DNA from: Gammaproteobacteria bacterium
Lineage (GTDB): Bacteria > Pseudomonadota > Gammaproteobacteria > Xanthomonadales > Rhodanobacteraceae
Assembly: GCA_021324095.1 (NCBI GenBank)
Contig: JAJPJT010000046.1
Span: forward strand, 1 to 50,416
Length of the DNA: 50,416 nt
Direction of reading: 5' to 3'
Position 1 is the first letter of the stretch. Each line of letters opens with the position of its first letter. Below are positions 9,427 to 19,738 of the stretch, piece after piece. A program made the translations under genes and the position numbers. The notes below the pieces were generated by a model. It saw nothing but the letters and a program-made list of their open reading frames with translations. It did no database searches and was not told the DNA's origin.

Positions 9427-9435
9427 AGCCATTCC

Positions 9436-9626
9436 TGACACGGATTTGCACGGATGCACACGGATAGAGCAGAAGCTTTTTTGACGCGGATAAAAGGCGG
9501 ATAAGCGCGGATAGAGCAAATGCGTTGATGGAAATCAGGTAGAGCTTTATCCGTGTCAATCCGCGTTGATCCGTGTCTAAGTGTTTTCTTTGCTGCTGAT
9601 CCGTGTGCGTCCGTGTAGATCCGTGG
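9436..9626. repeat. Nested inverted repeats with CGGAT/ATCCG phased at ~10 bp
   Basis: The bamB-der gap is almost filled by four phased arms. The CGG of each CGGAT unit starts at 9441, 9451 and 9461 (outer left arm) and at 9487, 9498 and 9508 (inner left arm). The CCG of each matching unit starts at 9551, 9561 and 9571 (inner right) and at 9601, 9611 and 9621 (outer right; here one of the three is GTCCG). The outer arms pair over about 28 bp and enclose the inner pair, so a two-level hairpin is possible. The units repeat once per helical turn. The same motif family recurs at 12923-13237. Function unknown. Confidence 0.85.
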
Positions 9627-9675
9627 TTTCGCATTTCGTGGCGGCTGAAATCCTCCGTCCGGGAATTCAAATCCC

Positions 9676-11079
9676 ATGTTGCCTGTCGTTGCCCTCGTCG
9701 GTCGCCCCAACGTCGGCAAATCAACGCTGTTCAACGCGCTGACGAGGACGCGTGACGCGCTGGTCGCGGATCTGCCGGGTGTCACCCGTGATCGCCATTA
9801 CGGCGTCTCCCGTCTGGGCGCGCGTCCGTTCGTGCTGGTCGACACCGGCGGCCTGTCGGGCGAGCGGGTGGAGATCGACGCGCTCACCGAAAAGCAGGTC
9901 CAGCTTGCGATCGACGAGTCCTGCGTGTGCGTGCTGCTGGTCGATGCGCGCGAAGGCCTGTTGCCGCAGGATCGCGCCATCCTCGACCGGCTGCGGCGCG
10001 CCGGCAAACCGGTGCTGTTGGCGATCAACAAGACCGACGGACTCGACGCGCAAGCCGCGCTGGCCGAGTTCGCGGCGCTGGGCGTGGCGGCGACATTCGC
10101 GATCGCCGCCGCGCACGCGCGCGGGCTCGATGCCTTGCTCGCGGCGGCGCAACCGCTGCTGCCGCCGGATGCCGACGCGGACGCCATGGCGGAACACGGC
10201 GAATCCACCGGGACACGCGTTGCGATCGTCGGCCGGCCGAACGTCGGCAAATCGACCTTGGTGAACCGCCTGCTGGGGGAAGAGCGGGTGGTCGTCTCCG
10301 ACGTCGCGGGCACCACGCGGGATTCGATCCACGTACCGCTCGAACGCGATGGCAAGCGCTACGTCCTGATCGACACCGCCGGCGTGCGCCGCCGCGGCCG
10401 CGTCGAAGACGCGCTGGAGAAGTTCAGCGTCATCAAGACGCTGCAATCCATCGCCGCGGCGGAAGTCGCGGTCGTGATGCTGGATGCCAGTGAAGGCGTC
10501 ACCGACCAGGATCTGGCGCTGATCGGGCAGGTGCTGGAAGCCGGGCGCGCGCTGGTGATCGTCGCTAACAAGTGGGACGGCTTGGGGCAATATGACCGCG
10601 AGCGTTGCAAGGCGGGGCTCGAACGCAAGCTCGATTTCGTCGCGTGGGCGCGGATAGTGTTCCTGTCGGCGAAGCACGGCTCCGGCTTGCGCGAGTTGAT
10701 GCGTGCGATCGACCGCGCCGGCGCCGCGGCATCGCGCGAACTCGGCACGTCCGATCTCACGCGGGCTCTGGAAAAGGCCGTGGCGGCCCACCAGCCGCCG
10801 CTGGTGCGCGGGCATTCCCCGAAGCTGCGCTTCGCGCATCCAGGCGGCGATCATCCGCCGACCATCGTGATCCATGGCAGCCGCACGAAGCACATCGCGG
10901 ACAGCTATCGGCGCTACCTCGAAAACTTCTACCGCAAGCGTTACAAACTCGAAGGTACCCCGATCCGCATAGAATTCCGCGAAGGCGAGAATCCCTATGC
11001 GGGCAAGCGCAACGTGCTCACCGACAACCAGCAACGCAAACGCAGACGCATGATCCGTCACGTCCGGGGCCGGCGATGA
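9676..11079 (+). CDS. der: Ribosome biogenesis GTPase Der (EngA)
   Basis: A 467-residue protein with two tandem GTPase domains and a C-terminal KH-like domain, required for 50S subunit maturation. Both P-loops are clear: GRPNVGKST at residues 9-17, and a second identical motif near residue 187. Each G domain also has its DTAG/DTGG (G3) and NKxD (G4: INKTDG, ANKWDG) motif. The C-terminus ends in the basic tail RKRRRMIRHVRGRR. Its stop overlaps the mobA start (ATGA at 11076-11079). Confidence 0.98.
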   Translation: MLPVVALVGRPNVGKSTLFNALTRTRDALVADLPGVTRDRHYGVSRLGARPFVLVDTGGLSGERVEIDALTEKQVQLAIDESCVCVLLVDAREGLLPQDRAILDRLRRAGKPVLLAINKTDGLDAQAALAEFAALGVAATFAIAAAHARGLDALLAAAQPLLPPDADADAMAEHGESTGTRVAIVGRPNVGKSTLVNRLLGEERVVVSDVAGTTRDSIHVPLERDGKRYVLIDTAGVRRRGRVEDALEKFSVIKTLQSIAAAEVAVVMLDASEGVTDQDLALIGQVLEAGRALVIVANKWDGLGQYDRERCKAGLERKLDFVAWARIVFLSAKHGSGLRELMRAIDRAGAAASRELGTSDLTRALEKAVAAHQPPLVRGHSPKLRFAHPGGDHPPTIVIHGSRTKHIADSYRRYLENFYRKRYKLEGTPIRIEFREGENPYAGKRNVLTDNQQRKRRRMIRHVRGRR

Positions 11080-11708
11080 GCGGCGTGCACACCTTGGGCG
11101 TCATCCTGTCAGGCGGGGCCGGAAGCCGCGTCAACGGCGCGGACAAGGGAATGTTGACCATCCATGGCGAACCGGTCGTCGCCCGCGTGGCGGCCACGCT
11201 CCGGCAGCAATGCGACGACGTGTTGATCGTCGCGAACCGCAATCACGCCGAATACGAACGCTACGCGCGGGTGATCAGCGACGAAGTGCCTGGACATGCC
11301 GGGCCGCTGGCCGGCGTCGCCGCGGCGCTGGCGTGGATCGTCGAAACCCAGGCTGCTGCGTTGGCGGATTGCCAGTGGCTGTTGACGACGCCGGTCGACT
11401 GTCCGGATTTCCCCGCCGACTTGTTCGCGCGCCTGCACGCTGCCATGGAGGCCGCGCCTCAAGCTACCTGTGCGTACGCCCGAGACGAACACAGGTTGCA
11501 ACCACTGTTCGCGCTGTATTCACTGCGGAACAGGGATGCGTTGCTGGAGTCCGCGCGCAAGGCGGCGGCGCTGCACGCGTCGGCGCTGCGCTGGCACCTG
11601 GAACTGCAGGCGCAGGAGGTCGACTTCCGCGACCGTACCGAGGCGTTCCACAACCTCAACGGGCCGGAGGATTTTAAGGAGTACGAGCGTACGCATGGCA
11701 GAACCTGA
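11076..11708 (+). CDS. mobA: Molybdenum cofactor guanylyltransferase MobA
   Basis: A 210-residue nucleotidyltransferase that joins GMP from GTP to molybdopterin to form the Mo-bis-MGD precursor. It has the family signature LSGGAGSRVNGADKGM near the start and a DVLIVANRN segment. The PGHAGPLAGVAAAL motif and VDCPDFPADLF follow. The GTP-binding lysine is within the ADKG segment. Translation is probably coupled to der (4-bp overlap) and to moeA (14-bp overlap), so the Moco genes here sit at the end of a housekeeping operon. Confidence 0.92.
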   Translation: MSGVHTLGVILSGGAGSRVNGADKGMLTIHGEPVVARVAATLRQQCDDVLIVANRNHAEYERYARVISDEVPGHAGPLAGVAAALAWIVETQAAALADCQWLLTTPVDCPDFPADLFARLHAAMEAAPQATCAYARDEHRLQPLFALYSLRNRDALLESARKAAALHASALRWHLELQAQEVDFRDRTEAFHNLNGPEDFKEYERTHGRT

Positions 11709-12924
11709 GTACCCGGTCCGCATCGGCCTCGAGCAGGCGCTGGAAATCGTTGGCGCGCGCGCAGCGCAACATCGCTTGCCAGTGGAAACCGGGGACCTCG
11801 CGGACGCGCAGGACCGCGTCTTGGCCGAAGACATGCGCGCGCCTCATCCATTGCCGCCATTTGCGAACTCCGCGATGGACGGGTTCGCGCTGCGCGGCGG
11901 CGACCTGCCCGCGCAGGGCGAGCGCACTTTCGCACTGATCGGCGAAGTATTCGCAGGCGCGGATTCCGCACCGCCCATCGGCGCGGGCGAGTGCGTGCGG
12001 ATCACGACTGGCGCGCCGTTGCCGCCGGGTGCCGACACGGTGGTCATCAAGGAAAACGTCGTGGTGGACGGCGACAGCATCACGGCCAAGGCCGGCGAAA
12101 AGCTGCACGCCAATGTGCGCGCGGCGGGCGAGGACTACATGGAAGGCGTCATCGCGATCGCGTCCGGGACTTGGCTTCGCGCACCGCAACTCGCAGTGCT
12201 GGCCGCACTCGGCATCGCACACGTGCCGGTACGGCGGAGGCCGCGTGTCGCGGTCATCGCGACCGGCAACGAGTTGGTGCCCGCAGGCCAGCCGCTCGCG
12301 TTCGGACAGATCCACGAATCCAACGCGGTGATGCTGGCGTCGCTCGCACGTGAAGCCGGCGCGATGGTGGTTGCCCGGCGCTGCGTGCGCGATGATCCCG
12401 AGGCGTTGCGGGAGGCACTGCTCGATGCCGCGCTCGAGGCCGATGTGATCGTCACCAGCGGTGGCGTTTCCGCGGGCGAAGCCGACCATCTGCCGCGGGT
12501 TCTCGCGACGGTCGGCGACATCCACTTTCACAAGGTGCGCCTCAAGCCAGGCATGCCGACCCTGTTCGGGCAGATCGGCGCTTGCCTTCATTTCGGGCTG
12601 CCGGGTAACCCGGTCGCATCGGCGGTGACGTTTCGTGTCTTCGCCGGTTTTGCCTTGCGCGCGATGCTGGGCGTGACTCAGGTTCCGAAACCGTCGTGTG
12701 CGCGCCTTGCCGCGCCCGTGCACAAGCGCCATGCGCGCGCGGAGTTGGCACGCTGCAGCCTGCATACCGACGAGCAAGGCACGCAGTGGGCAATGCCACA
12801 CGCAAAGCAGGGATCGGGCATGTTGCGCGGTCTCGCGGAATCGGGCGCGCTGGCATTACTGCCGGCAGATGCGCATGAATTCGCAAAGGGTGACGTGGTC
12901 ATGTTGTGGCCGGAGTATTTCTGA
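11695..12924 (+). CDS. moeA: Molybdopterin molybdotransferase MoeA
   Basis: A 409-residue enzyme that inserts molybdate into adenylated molybdopterin. Recognisable parts are the N-terminal PLPPFANSAMDGFALRGGD motif, ECVRITTGAPLPPGADTVV, the MPT-binding MoCF domain with IATGNELVPAG and VIVTSGGVSAGEADHL, and LHFGLPGNPVASAVTF. The ATG at 11695 has an AAGGAG site upstream and overlaps mobA by 14 bp. The stop codon merges directly into the first unit of the tandem repeat that begins at 12923. Confidence 0.96.
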   Translation: MAEPEYPVRIGLEQALEIVGARAAQHRLPVETGDLADAQDRVLAEDMRAPHPLPPFANSAMDGFALRGGDLPAQGERTFALIGEVFAGADSAPPIGAGECVRITTGAPLPPGADTVVIKENVVVDGDSITAKAGEKLHANVRAAGEDYMEGVIAIASGTWLRAPQLAVLAALGIAHVPVRRRPRVAVIATGNELVPAGQPLAFGQIHESNAVMLASLAREAGAMVVARRCVRDDPEALREALLDAALEADVIVTSGGVSAGEADHLPRVLATVGDIHFHKVRLKPGMPTLFGQIGACLHFGLPGNPVASAVTFRVFAGFALRAMLGVTQVPKPSCARLAAPVHKRHARAELARCSLHTDEQGTQWAMPHAKQGSGMLRGLAESGALALLPADAHEFAKGDVVMLWPEYF

Positions 12925-13237
12925 CACGGATCAAAGCGGAAGAAACGGAGAAGCATCTGACACGGATCAAAGCGGAAGAAACAGAGAAACGTCTGACACG
13001 GATCAAAGCAGATAAGAGCAGATGATTTTGTGCTCTATCCGTGGCCATCCGCTCTTACCGTGTCCAAGAGAGATCTCTTGACACGGACCAACGCGGATCG
13101 GAGCGGATCGTTTTGTGCTTTATCCGTGACCATCCGCTCTTATCCGTGTCCAAGAGAGAGCTCTTGACACGGACCAACGCGGATCGGAGCGGATCGTTTT
13201 GTGCTTTATCCGTGACCATCCGCTTTTATCCGTGTCA
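12923..13237. repeat. Tandem array of CGGAT/ATCCG hairpin units (36-bp and 85/86-bp periods)
   Basis: Units starting with GACACGGA begin at 12923, 12959 and 12995 (36-bp steps), then at 13080 and 13166 (85- and 86-bp steps). The first two are left arms only. The last three are full inverted repeats: a left arm with CGGA spaced about 10 bp, a GATTTTGTGCT- or GTTTTGTGCT-type loop, and a right arm with ATCCG spaced 10 bp. The 13080 and 13166 copies are nearly identical, so they duplicated recently. The array fills the 339-bp gap between moeA and the moeB fusion; no gene is seen in it. Confidence 0.88.
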
Positions 13238-13263
13238 AATGGCTTTTGCGGGATAATGCGCCG

Positions 13264-14388
13264 ATGAGCATCCACGAACTCTCGCCGCGTGAAGCATTGC
13301 AACACCAAAAGTCCGGCGCATTGTTGCTGGATGTGCGCGAAACCTTTGAACATGCGACCGGCATGGCGGCCGGTGCGGTGCCGTTGCCGCGCGCTGAATT
13401 GCCGCGGCGCATCACCGAAATCGCGCCCGATCCCGCGACGGAGATCCTGACCATCTGTGCCCACGGCCAGCGCTCGCTGCTCGCCGCACGGACGCTGCAA
13501 GGATTGGGTTACACCAACATCACGTCCGTCGCGGGCGGCACGGCGCGCTGGATCGAGGAAGGATTGCCGGTCGCCAAACCCGGCGGCGACGAGGATTTCT
13601 ACGATCGCTACTCGCGTCATCTGCGCCTGCCGGAAGTCGGTGAGGCAGGACAGCGCAAGCTGGAGCAATCACGGGTCGTGGTGCTGGGTGCGGGTGGACT
13701 GGGTTCGCCGGCTGCCTTCTACCTTGCGGCTGCGGGCGTCGGCACGCTGGTGATCGCCGACGACGATGTGGTCGAACGCAGTAACCTGCAGCGCCAGATC
13801 CTGCACACCGACGATCGTGTCGGTGCGTCCAAGCTGGATTCGGCAGCGCAGACGCTGCACGCCTTGAATCCGCGGGTGAGCATCGAAGGGTTGCAGGAAC
13901 GCGTCACGTCGGCGAATGTCGAGGCGCTGCTGGAGGGCGCGGATGTGGTGCTGGATGGCGCGGACAATTTTCCCGTGCGCTACCTGCTCAATGATGCCTG
14001 CGTGAAACTCGGGATTCCGCTGGTTTACGGCGCGGTTCAGCGATTCCAGGGCCAGGTGAGCGTGTTCGATGCCGGCCGCGCGCGGGGGAGGGCGCCTTGC
14101 TACCGCTGCCTGTTCCCGCAGCCGCCGACCGCGGCAGACGCGCCCAATTGCTCTGAAGCTGGCGTGCTGGGCGTGCTGCCCGGGGTGGTCGGCATGTTGC
14201 AGGCCACCGAGGCGATCAAGCTGATATTGCAGGTGGGCGAACCGCTGGTGGGGCGCGTCCTGATGTTCGACGCGCTCTCCATGCGCTTCCACGAAACGCG
14301 GCTCGCGCCCGATCCCGAATGCCCGGTGTGCGCGGCGGGCCGGCCTTTTCCGGGATACGCAGATTACGAGCAGTTTTGCAACGCGTAG
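13264..14388 (+). CDS. moeB: Rhodanese-MoeB fusion: molybdopterin-synthase adenylyltransferase
   Basis: A 374-residue fusion. Residues about 1-105 form a rhodanese domain with the active-site loop CAHGQRS (LDVRETFEH and CxxGxRS patterns). Residues about 115-370 form a ThiF/MoeB/E1-like adenylyltransferase with the ATP-binding GAGGLGSPAAFYLAAAG, the DDDVVERSNLQRQ motif and zinc-ligand pairs CYRC and CPVC. MoeB adenylates the C-terminal Gly-Gly of MoaD so that it can carry sulfur; an attached rhodanese could supply that sulfur. In eukaryotic MOCS3 the rhodanese is C-terminal, here it is N-terminal. ATG 13264 was preferred over an in-frame TTG six codons upstream. Confidence 0.9.
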   Translation: MSIHELSPREALQHQKSGALLLDVRETFEHATGMAAGAVPLPRAELPRRITEIAPDPATEILTICAHGQRSLLAARTLQGLGYTNITSVAGGTARWIEEGLPVAKPGGDEDFYDRYSRHLRLPEVGEAGQRKLEQSRVVVLGAGGLGSPAAFYLAAAGVGTLVIADDDVVERSNLQRQILHTDDRVGASKLDSAAQTLHALNPRVSIEGLQERVTSANVEALLEGADVVLDGADNFPVRYLLNDACVKLGIPLVYGAVQRFQGQVSVFDAGRARGRAPCYRCLFPQPPTAADAPNCSEAGVLGVLPGVVGMLQATEAIKLILQVGEPLVGRVLMFDALSMRFHETRLAPDPECPVCAAGRPFPGYADYEQFCNA

Positions 14389-14428
14389 GGCAGTGTGAGC
14401 GGCTCATGCAACCCGAACATGCGCGGCA

Positions 14429-14467
14429 CCCCCTCACCCTTTGCCCTCTCCCCAGAGGTGAGAGGGG
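14429..14467. repeat. Short CCCCCTCACCC-type dispersed repeat
   Basis: CCCCCTCACCC followed by GCCCTCTCCCC and GGTGAGAGGGG forms a compact palindromic element in the gap between the convergent moeB fusion and DUF1244 genes. Fuller copies of the same family lie at 38063-38219 and 47882-47972. Confidence 0.7.
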
Positions 14468-14555
14468 AACTCAAGGAGTCGCGCTGCGCGCGATGGTTTC
14501 TTGAATGGAGCGGGGCGCGCGGCGGAGTGGTCCCGCTCCGGCGCGACGATGATCG

Positions 14556-14852
14556 TCAGCCCTGCGCCTTCCGCGCCTTCGCGAAAGCCGCCAGTTGCTC
14601 CGGCGTCGCTTCGCTCTGGTACTTGGCTTTCCACTCCGCGAACGGCATTCCATAGATGGCTTCGCGCGCTTCGTCTCTCGACAAGTCGAGGCCGCGCTCC
14701 GTTGCCGCTTCGCGATACCAGTCGGCAAGGCAGTTGCGGCAAAACCCGGCCAGGTTCATCAGGTCGATGTTCTGGACGTCTGTGCGTTGTTCGTTGAGAT
14801 GTTTCAACAGGCGCCGGAGGACAGCCGCCTGGAGTTCGAATCCCTCGATCAT
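14556..14852 (-). CDS. DUF1244 domain protein
   Basis: A 98-residue cytosolic protein of the DUF1244 family, known from Alpha- and Gammaproteobacteria and without an assigned function. The family core is visible as DVQNIDLMNLAGFCRNCLADWY (two close cysteines, CRNC) and the PFAEWKAKYQ motif. Length fits the family (about 95-100). It is convergent with the moeB fusion and divergent from folD. The CRNC pair could bind metal, but this is inference. Confidence 0.85.
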   Translation of the reverse strand: MIEGFELQAAVLRRLLKHLNEQRTDVQNIDLMNLAGFCRNCLADWYREAATERGLDLSRDEAREAIYGMPFAEWKAKYQSEATPEQLAAFAKARKAQG

Positions 14853-14997
14853 ATGGAAGCCCTCGGATTATTGCGGGTCTGAACGTCACACCGGCCGGCG
14901 CGGGCGGCGGTTACGGGGAGAAGATTAGCCGCGCCGCCCGTCACGTTTCCGTGATGTGGATACCGTCTGGAGCAGGCGGCCGCCGCGCGGCGCGGCA

Positions 14998-15026
14998 TTG
15001 TGCCGGCTGGCACGCGACCGGATAAT
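14998..15026 (+). promoter_or_regulatory. Candidate sigma-70 promoter for folD
   Basis: TTGTGC (14998-15003) and GATAAT (15021-15026) are separated by exactly 17 bp and lie 25 bp upstream of the folD start. Confidence 0.5.
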
Positions 15027-15050
15027 GCGGGTTTTGCGACCGGCAGGCAG

Positions 15051-15908
15051 ATGACGGCTCGTATTCTCGATGGGCGCAAGGTCGCCGCCGAAGTCCTCGA
15101 CCACGTGGCGGTGGGCGTCCAGGCACGCGTTGCTGAAGGACGGCACGTGCCGGGGCTGGCCGTGGTCCTGGTCGGCGCGGACCCCGCATCCGCGGTATAC
15201 GTCCGCAACAAGCGCAAGGCCTGCAAACAGGTCGGCTTCAAGTCGTTCGACTTCGACCTGCCTGCGGACACCAGCGAGGCAGACCTGTTTGCGCTGGTGG
15301 ACCGGCTGAACGCCGATCCCGCGGTTCACGGCATCCTGGTGCAACTACCGCTGCCGGTGCACATCGATGCTGCCACGCTGATCGATCGGATCGATCCGCG
15401 CAAGGACGTGGACGGCTTCAGTGCGATCAACGTCGGCCATCTCGCCTTGCGCCGGTTCGGGCTCAGGCCTTGCACGCCCAAGGGCGTGATGACCTTGCTG
15501 GGATACACCGACCGCCCTGTGCGCGGCCAGCATGCGGTGGTGGTCGGCGTATCCAACCACGTTGGACGGCCCCTGGCGCTGGAACTCTTGATCGCGGGCT
15601 GCACCACGACCTGCTGCCACAAGTTCACGCAAGGCCTCGAACACTACGTGCGTCAGGGCGATATCGTGGTCGCCGCCGTCGGCAAACCCGGCGTGGTCAA
15701 GGGCGAATGGATCAAGCCGGGCGCGGTCGTGATCGACGTCGGCATCAACCGGATGCAGGACGGACACCTGGTGGGCGACATCGAGTTCGAAGCCGCTGCC
15801 GAACGGGCATCATGGATCACGCCGGTGCCGGGCGGCGTCGGGCCGATGACCGTCGCAACCCTGATGGAGAACACGCTGGAGGCGGCGCAGGCGATCGACG
15901 CCCATTGA
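15051..15908 (+). CDS. folD: Bifunctional methylenetetrahydrofolate dehydrogenase/cyclohydrolase
   Basis: A 285-residue enzyme that interconverts methylene-, methenyl- and formyl-tetrahydrofolate, supplying one-carbon units for purine and Met-tRNA formylation. Family motifs are the [14 protein letters not shown] segment with the catalytic Lys, [18 protein letters not shown] and [29 protein letters not shown] (NADP site; most homologues read GRSxxVGxP) and [13 protein letters not shown] follow. The ATG at 15051 sits 25 bp past a good promoter. Its neighbours guaB and guaA are also part of purine supply. The 3' end abuts the decayed hicA on the other strand. Confidence 0.96.
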   Translation: MTARILDGRKVAAEVLDHVAVGVQARVAEGRHVPGLAVVLVGADPASAVYVRNKRKACKQVGFKSFDFDLPADTSEADLFALVDRLNADPAVHGILVQLPLPVHIDAATLIDRIDPRKDVDGFSAINVGHLALRRFGLRPCTPKGVMTLLGYTDRPVRGQHAVVVGVSNHVGRPLALELLIAGCTTTCCHKFTQGLEHYVRQGDIVVAAVGKPGVVKGEWIKPGAVVIDVGINRMQDGHLVGDIEFEAAAERASWITPVPGGVGPMTVATLMENTLEAAQAIDAH

Positions 15909-15919
15909 TTCGGGAGCCA

Positions 15920-16139
15920 CAAATCTTCGGGTTTCAATCCGGTGTGCCGTGCGATCCGGGCGAGCATCCGCGGACCGATCTCCTCACCGTCATGGAAGGC
16001 GAACACGAAGTCAGGCCAGCCGCCGCGCGCGAGTGTCTTGTGCGAACCCGTTTGGCGTTTGAGAGTCCAGCCGCTCCGCAGCAGGCCGCAAGTACGTGTC
16101 TGGCCTTGGCAGACGGCCAGCGGCTAGACGGCCAGCGGC

Positions 16140-16143
<4 letters not shown>
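15920..16143 (-). pseudogene. hicA: hicA toxin remnant, inactivated by a one-base frameshift
   Basis: The minus strand encodes a HicA-type RNA-binding toxin in two frames. The first starts at ATG 16143 (MSRWPS... to SAKARHVLAA). The rest continues in another frame as LLRSGWTLKRQTGSHKTLA and then FAFHDGEEIGPRMLARIARHTGLKPEDL. The HicA signature with catalytic His is SGWxLKRQTGSHK. Restoring one base near 16084-16085 joins the halves seamlessly. The start also carries an exact 15-bp tandem duplication (16111-16125 and 16126-16140) that keeps frame. The ATG overlaps the hicB stop by ATGA, the normal coupling of this pair. A sequencing error is the alternative explanation. HicA proteins cleave mRNA; this copy would not make a full toxin. 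Confidence 0.7.
16111..16140. repeat. Exact 15-bp tandem duplication inside hicA
   Basis: AGACGGCCAGCGGCT occurs twice head to tail. It adds five codons (SRWPS repeated) to the N-terminus of the hicA remnant without changing frame. Confidence 0.95.
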
Positions 16144-17905
<1,762 letters not shown>

Positions 17906-18035
17906 CGGGGCAGGGGCGAGGGGCGAGCAGTGAGGGCGCTCCGCTCGATTTCTCGCGCCAGCTTGAAGTCTCCGGTACACGCGAGGTGGTAAGTGCGCCC
18001 TCGCTACTCGTCCCTAATCGCTCGCTTCTGATCCC

Positions 18036-19583
18036 ATGCGCGACCTACATAGCGACAAACTCCTCATCCTCGATTTCGGCTCGCAGTACACGCAGCTGAT
18101 CGCGCGGCGCATTCGCGAGATTGGCGTGTACTGCGAGATCTGGGCGTGGGACCACGAGCCTGCGGAGATCGCGAAGTTCGCGCCGAAGGGCGTGATCCTT
18201 TCAGGCGGCCCGGAATCGGTGATCGAAGCGAACTCGCCACGCGCACCCGGGCAGGTATTCGCGCTGGGCGTTCCGATCCTCGGCATCTGCTACGGCATGC
18301 AAACCATGGCCGCGCAGCACGGTGGCTCGGTCGAGGGCGGCCATGCGCGCGAATTCGGGCATGCGACGATCGCCACCGAAACCTGCGCGCTGTTCCGTGG
18401 CACGCCGGCGAAGCAGAATGTGTGGATGTCGCACGGCGATCGCGTGACGGCGCTGCCGCCGGGTTTCGCGCTCGCGGCGTCCACCGAATCGGTGCCGATC
18501 GCGGCGATGGCCGACGAGGCGAGGCGCTGGTACGGATTGCAGTTCCATCCGGAAGTGACCCATACCGAGCACGGCGTGGCCCTCCTGAGGCGCTTCGTGG
18601 TCGATATCTGCGGGTGTGCCACGTTGTGGACGCCGGCGCGCATCATCGACGACGCGGTCGCGCAGGTGCGCGAAGCCGTCGGAACTGACAAGGTGTTGCT
18701 GGGGCTTTCCGGAGGCGTCGATTCTTCCGTGGTCGCGGCGCTGCTGGAAAAGGCCATCGGCGACCAGCTTACCTGCGTATTCGTCGACACCGGCTTGTTG
18801 CGGGCCGGCGAGGGCGACCAGGTGATGGACACGATGGCGCGCCACATGGGCGTGCGCGTGATTCGTGCCGATGCATCGGATCGTTTTTTCGATGCCTTGC
18901 GCGGCATCGAAGACCCCGAGGCCAAGCGCAAGATCATCGGAAAACTTTTTGTCGAGGTATTCGACGAGGAAGCGCACAAAATCTCTGGCGTGAAATGGCT
19001 CGCGCAGGGCACGATCTATCCGGACGTGATCGAATCCGCAGGCGGCAAGACCGGCAAGGCGCACGTCATCAAGAGCCACCACAACGTCGGAGGTCTGCCC
19101 GAAAAGATGCACCTCAAACTGCTGGAACCCCTGCGCGAGCTGTTCAAGGACGAGGTGCGCCGCATCGGGGTCGAACTCGGCCTGCCGCGCGAGATGGTTT
19201 GTCGGCATCCATTTCCGGGACCTGGCCTCGGCGTGCGCATCCTGGGCGAGGTGAAGCGCGAATACGCGGAAATCCTGAAACAGGCCGACGGCATCTTCAT
19301 CGAGGAATTGCGCGCCGCCGATCTGTACGACAAGGTCAGCCAGGCGTTCGCGGTTTTCCTGCCGGTGAAGTCGGTCGGCGTCGTCGGCGACGGACGCGCC
19401 TACGAGTGGGTCATCGCGCTGCGCGCGGTGGAGACCATCGACTTCATGACCGCGCACTGGGCACATCTGCCGTACGAGTTCCTCGGCAGGGTTTCAAGTC
19501 GTATCATCAATGAGTTGCGCGGCATTTCTCGTGTGGTTTACGACATTTCCGGTAAGCCCCCGGCGACGATCGAGTGGGAGTGA
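18036..19583 (+). CDS. guaA: GMP synthase (glutamine-hydrolysing)
   Basis: A 515-residue enzyme that aminates XMP to GMP. The class I glutamine amidotransferase domain has nucleophile C85 in [10 protein letters not shown] and the [13 protein letters not shown] histidine. The ATP-pyrophosphatase domain carries the PP-loop LSGGVDSSV, and the C-terminal dimerisation domain ends in KPPATIEWE. Length and order of domains are typical. The 130-bp gap from guaB has no clear regulatory motif visible. Confidence 0.98.
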   Translation: MRDLHSDKLLILDFGSQYTQLIARRIREIGVYCEIWAWDHEPAEIAKFAPKGVILSGGPESVIEANSPRAPGQVFALGVPILGICYGMQTMAAQHGGSVEGGHAREFGHATIATETCALFRGTPAKQNVWMSHGDRVTALPPGFALAASTESVPIAAMADEARRWYGLQFHPEVTHTEHGVALLRRFVVDICGCATLWTPARIIDDAVAQVREAVGTDKVLLGLSGGVDSSVVAALLEKAIGDQLTCVFVDTGLLRAGEGDQVMDTMARHMGVRVIRADASDRFFDALRGIEDPEAKRKIIGKLFVEVFDEEAHKISGVKWLAQGTIYPDVIESAGGKTGKAHVIKSHHNVGGLPEKMHLKLLEPLRELFKDEVRRIGVELGLPREMVCRHPFPGPGLGVRILGEVKREYAEILKQADGIFIEELRAADLYDKVSQAFAVFLPVKSVGVVGDGRAYEWVIALRAVETIDFMTAHWAHLPYEFLGRVSSRIINELRGISRVVYDISGKPPATIEWE

Positions 19584-19738
19584 GACGACCCCGCCGCGGG
19601 GGAAAATCGTTAGAGAGCCGGTTGCGTCGAGCCTGGACAACGCGCAGGCCAACGGAAATCGTGCCGCATTTGTAACTCCCGGTTGCGTCTGCCGTAACCG
19701 AAACTTGCGTTGTCGTCAGCCGTTTCCGGGGAAACACC

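Noticed and set aside
12923..13237. Possible CRISPR array
   Set aside because: The repeats are themselves inverted repeats, the intervals are copies of each other rather than unique spacers, periods vary (36, 85, 86 bp), and no cas gene is present.
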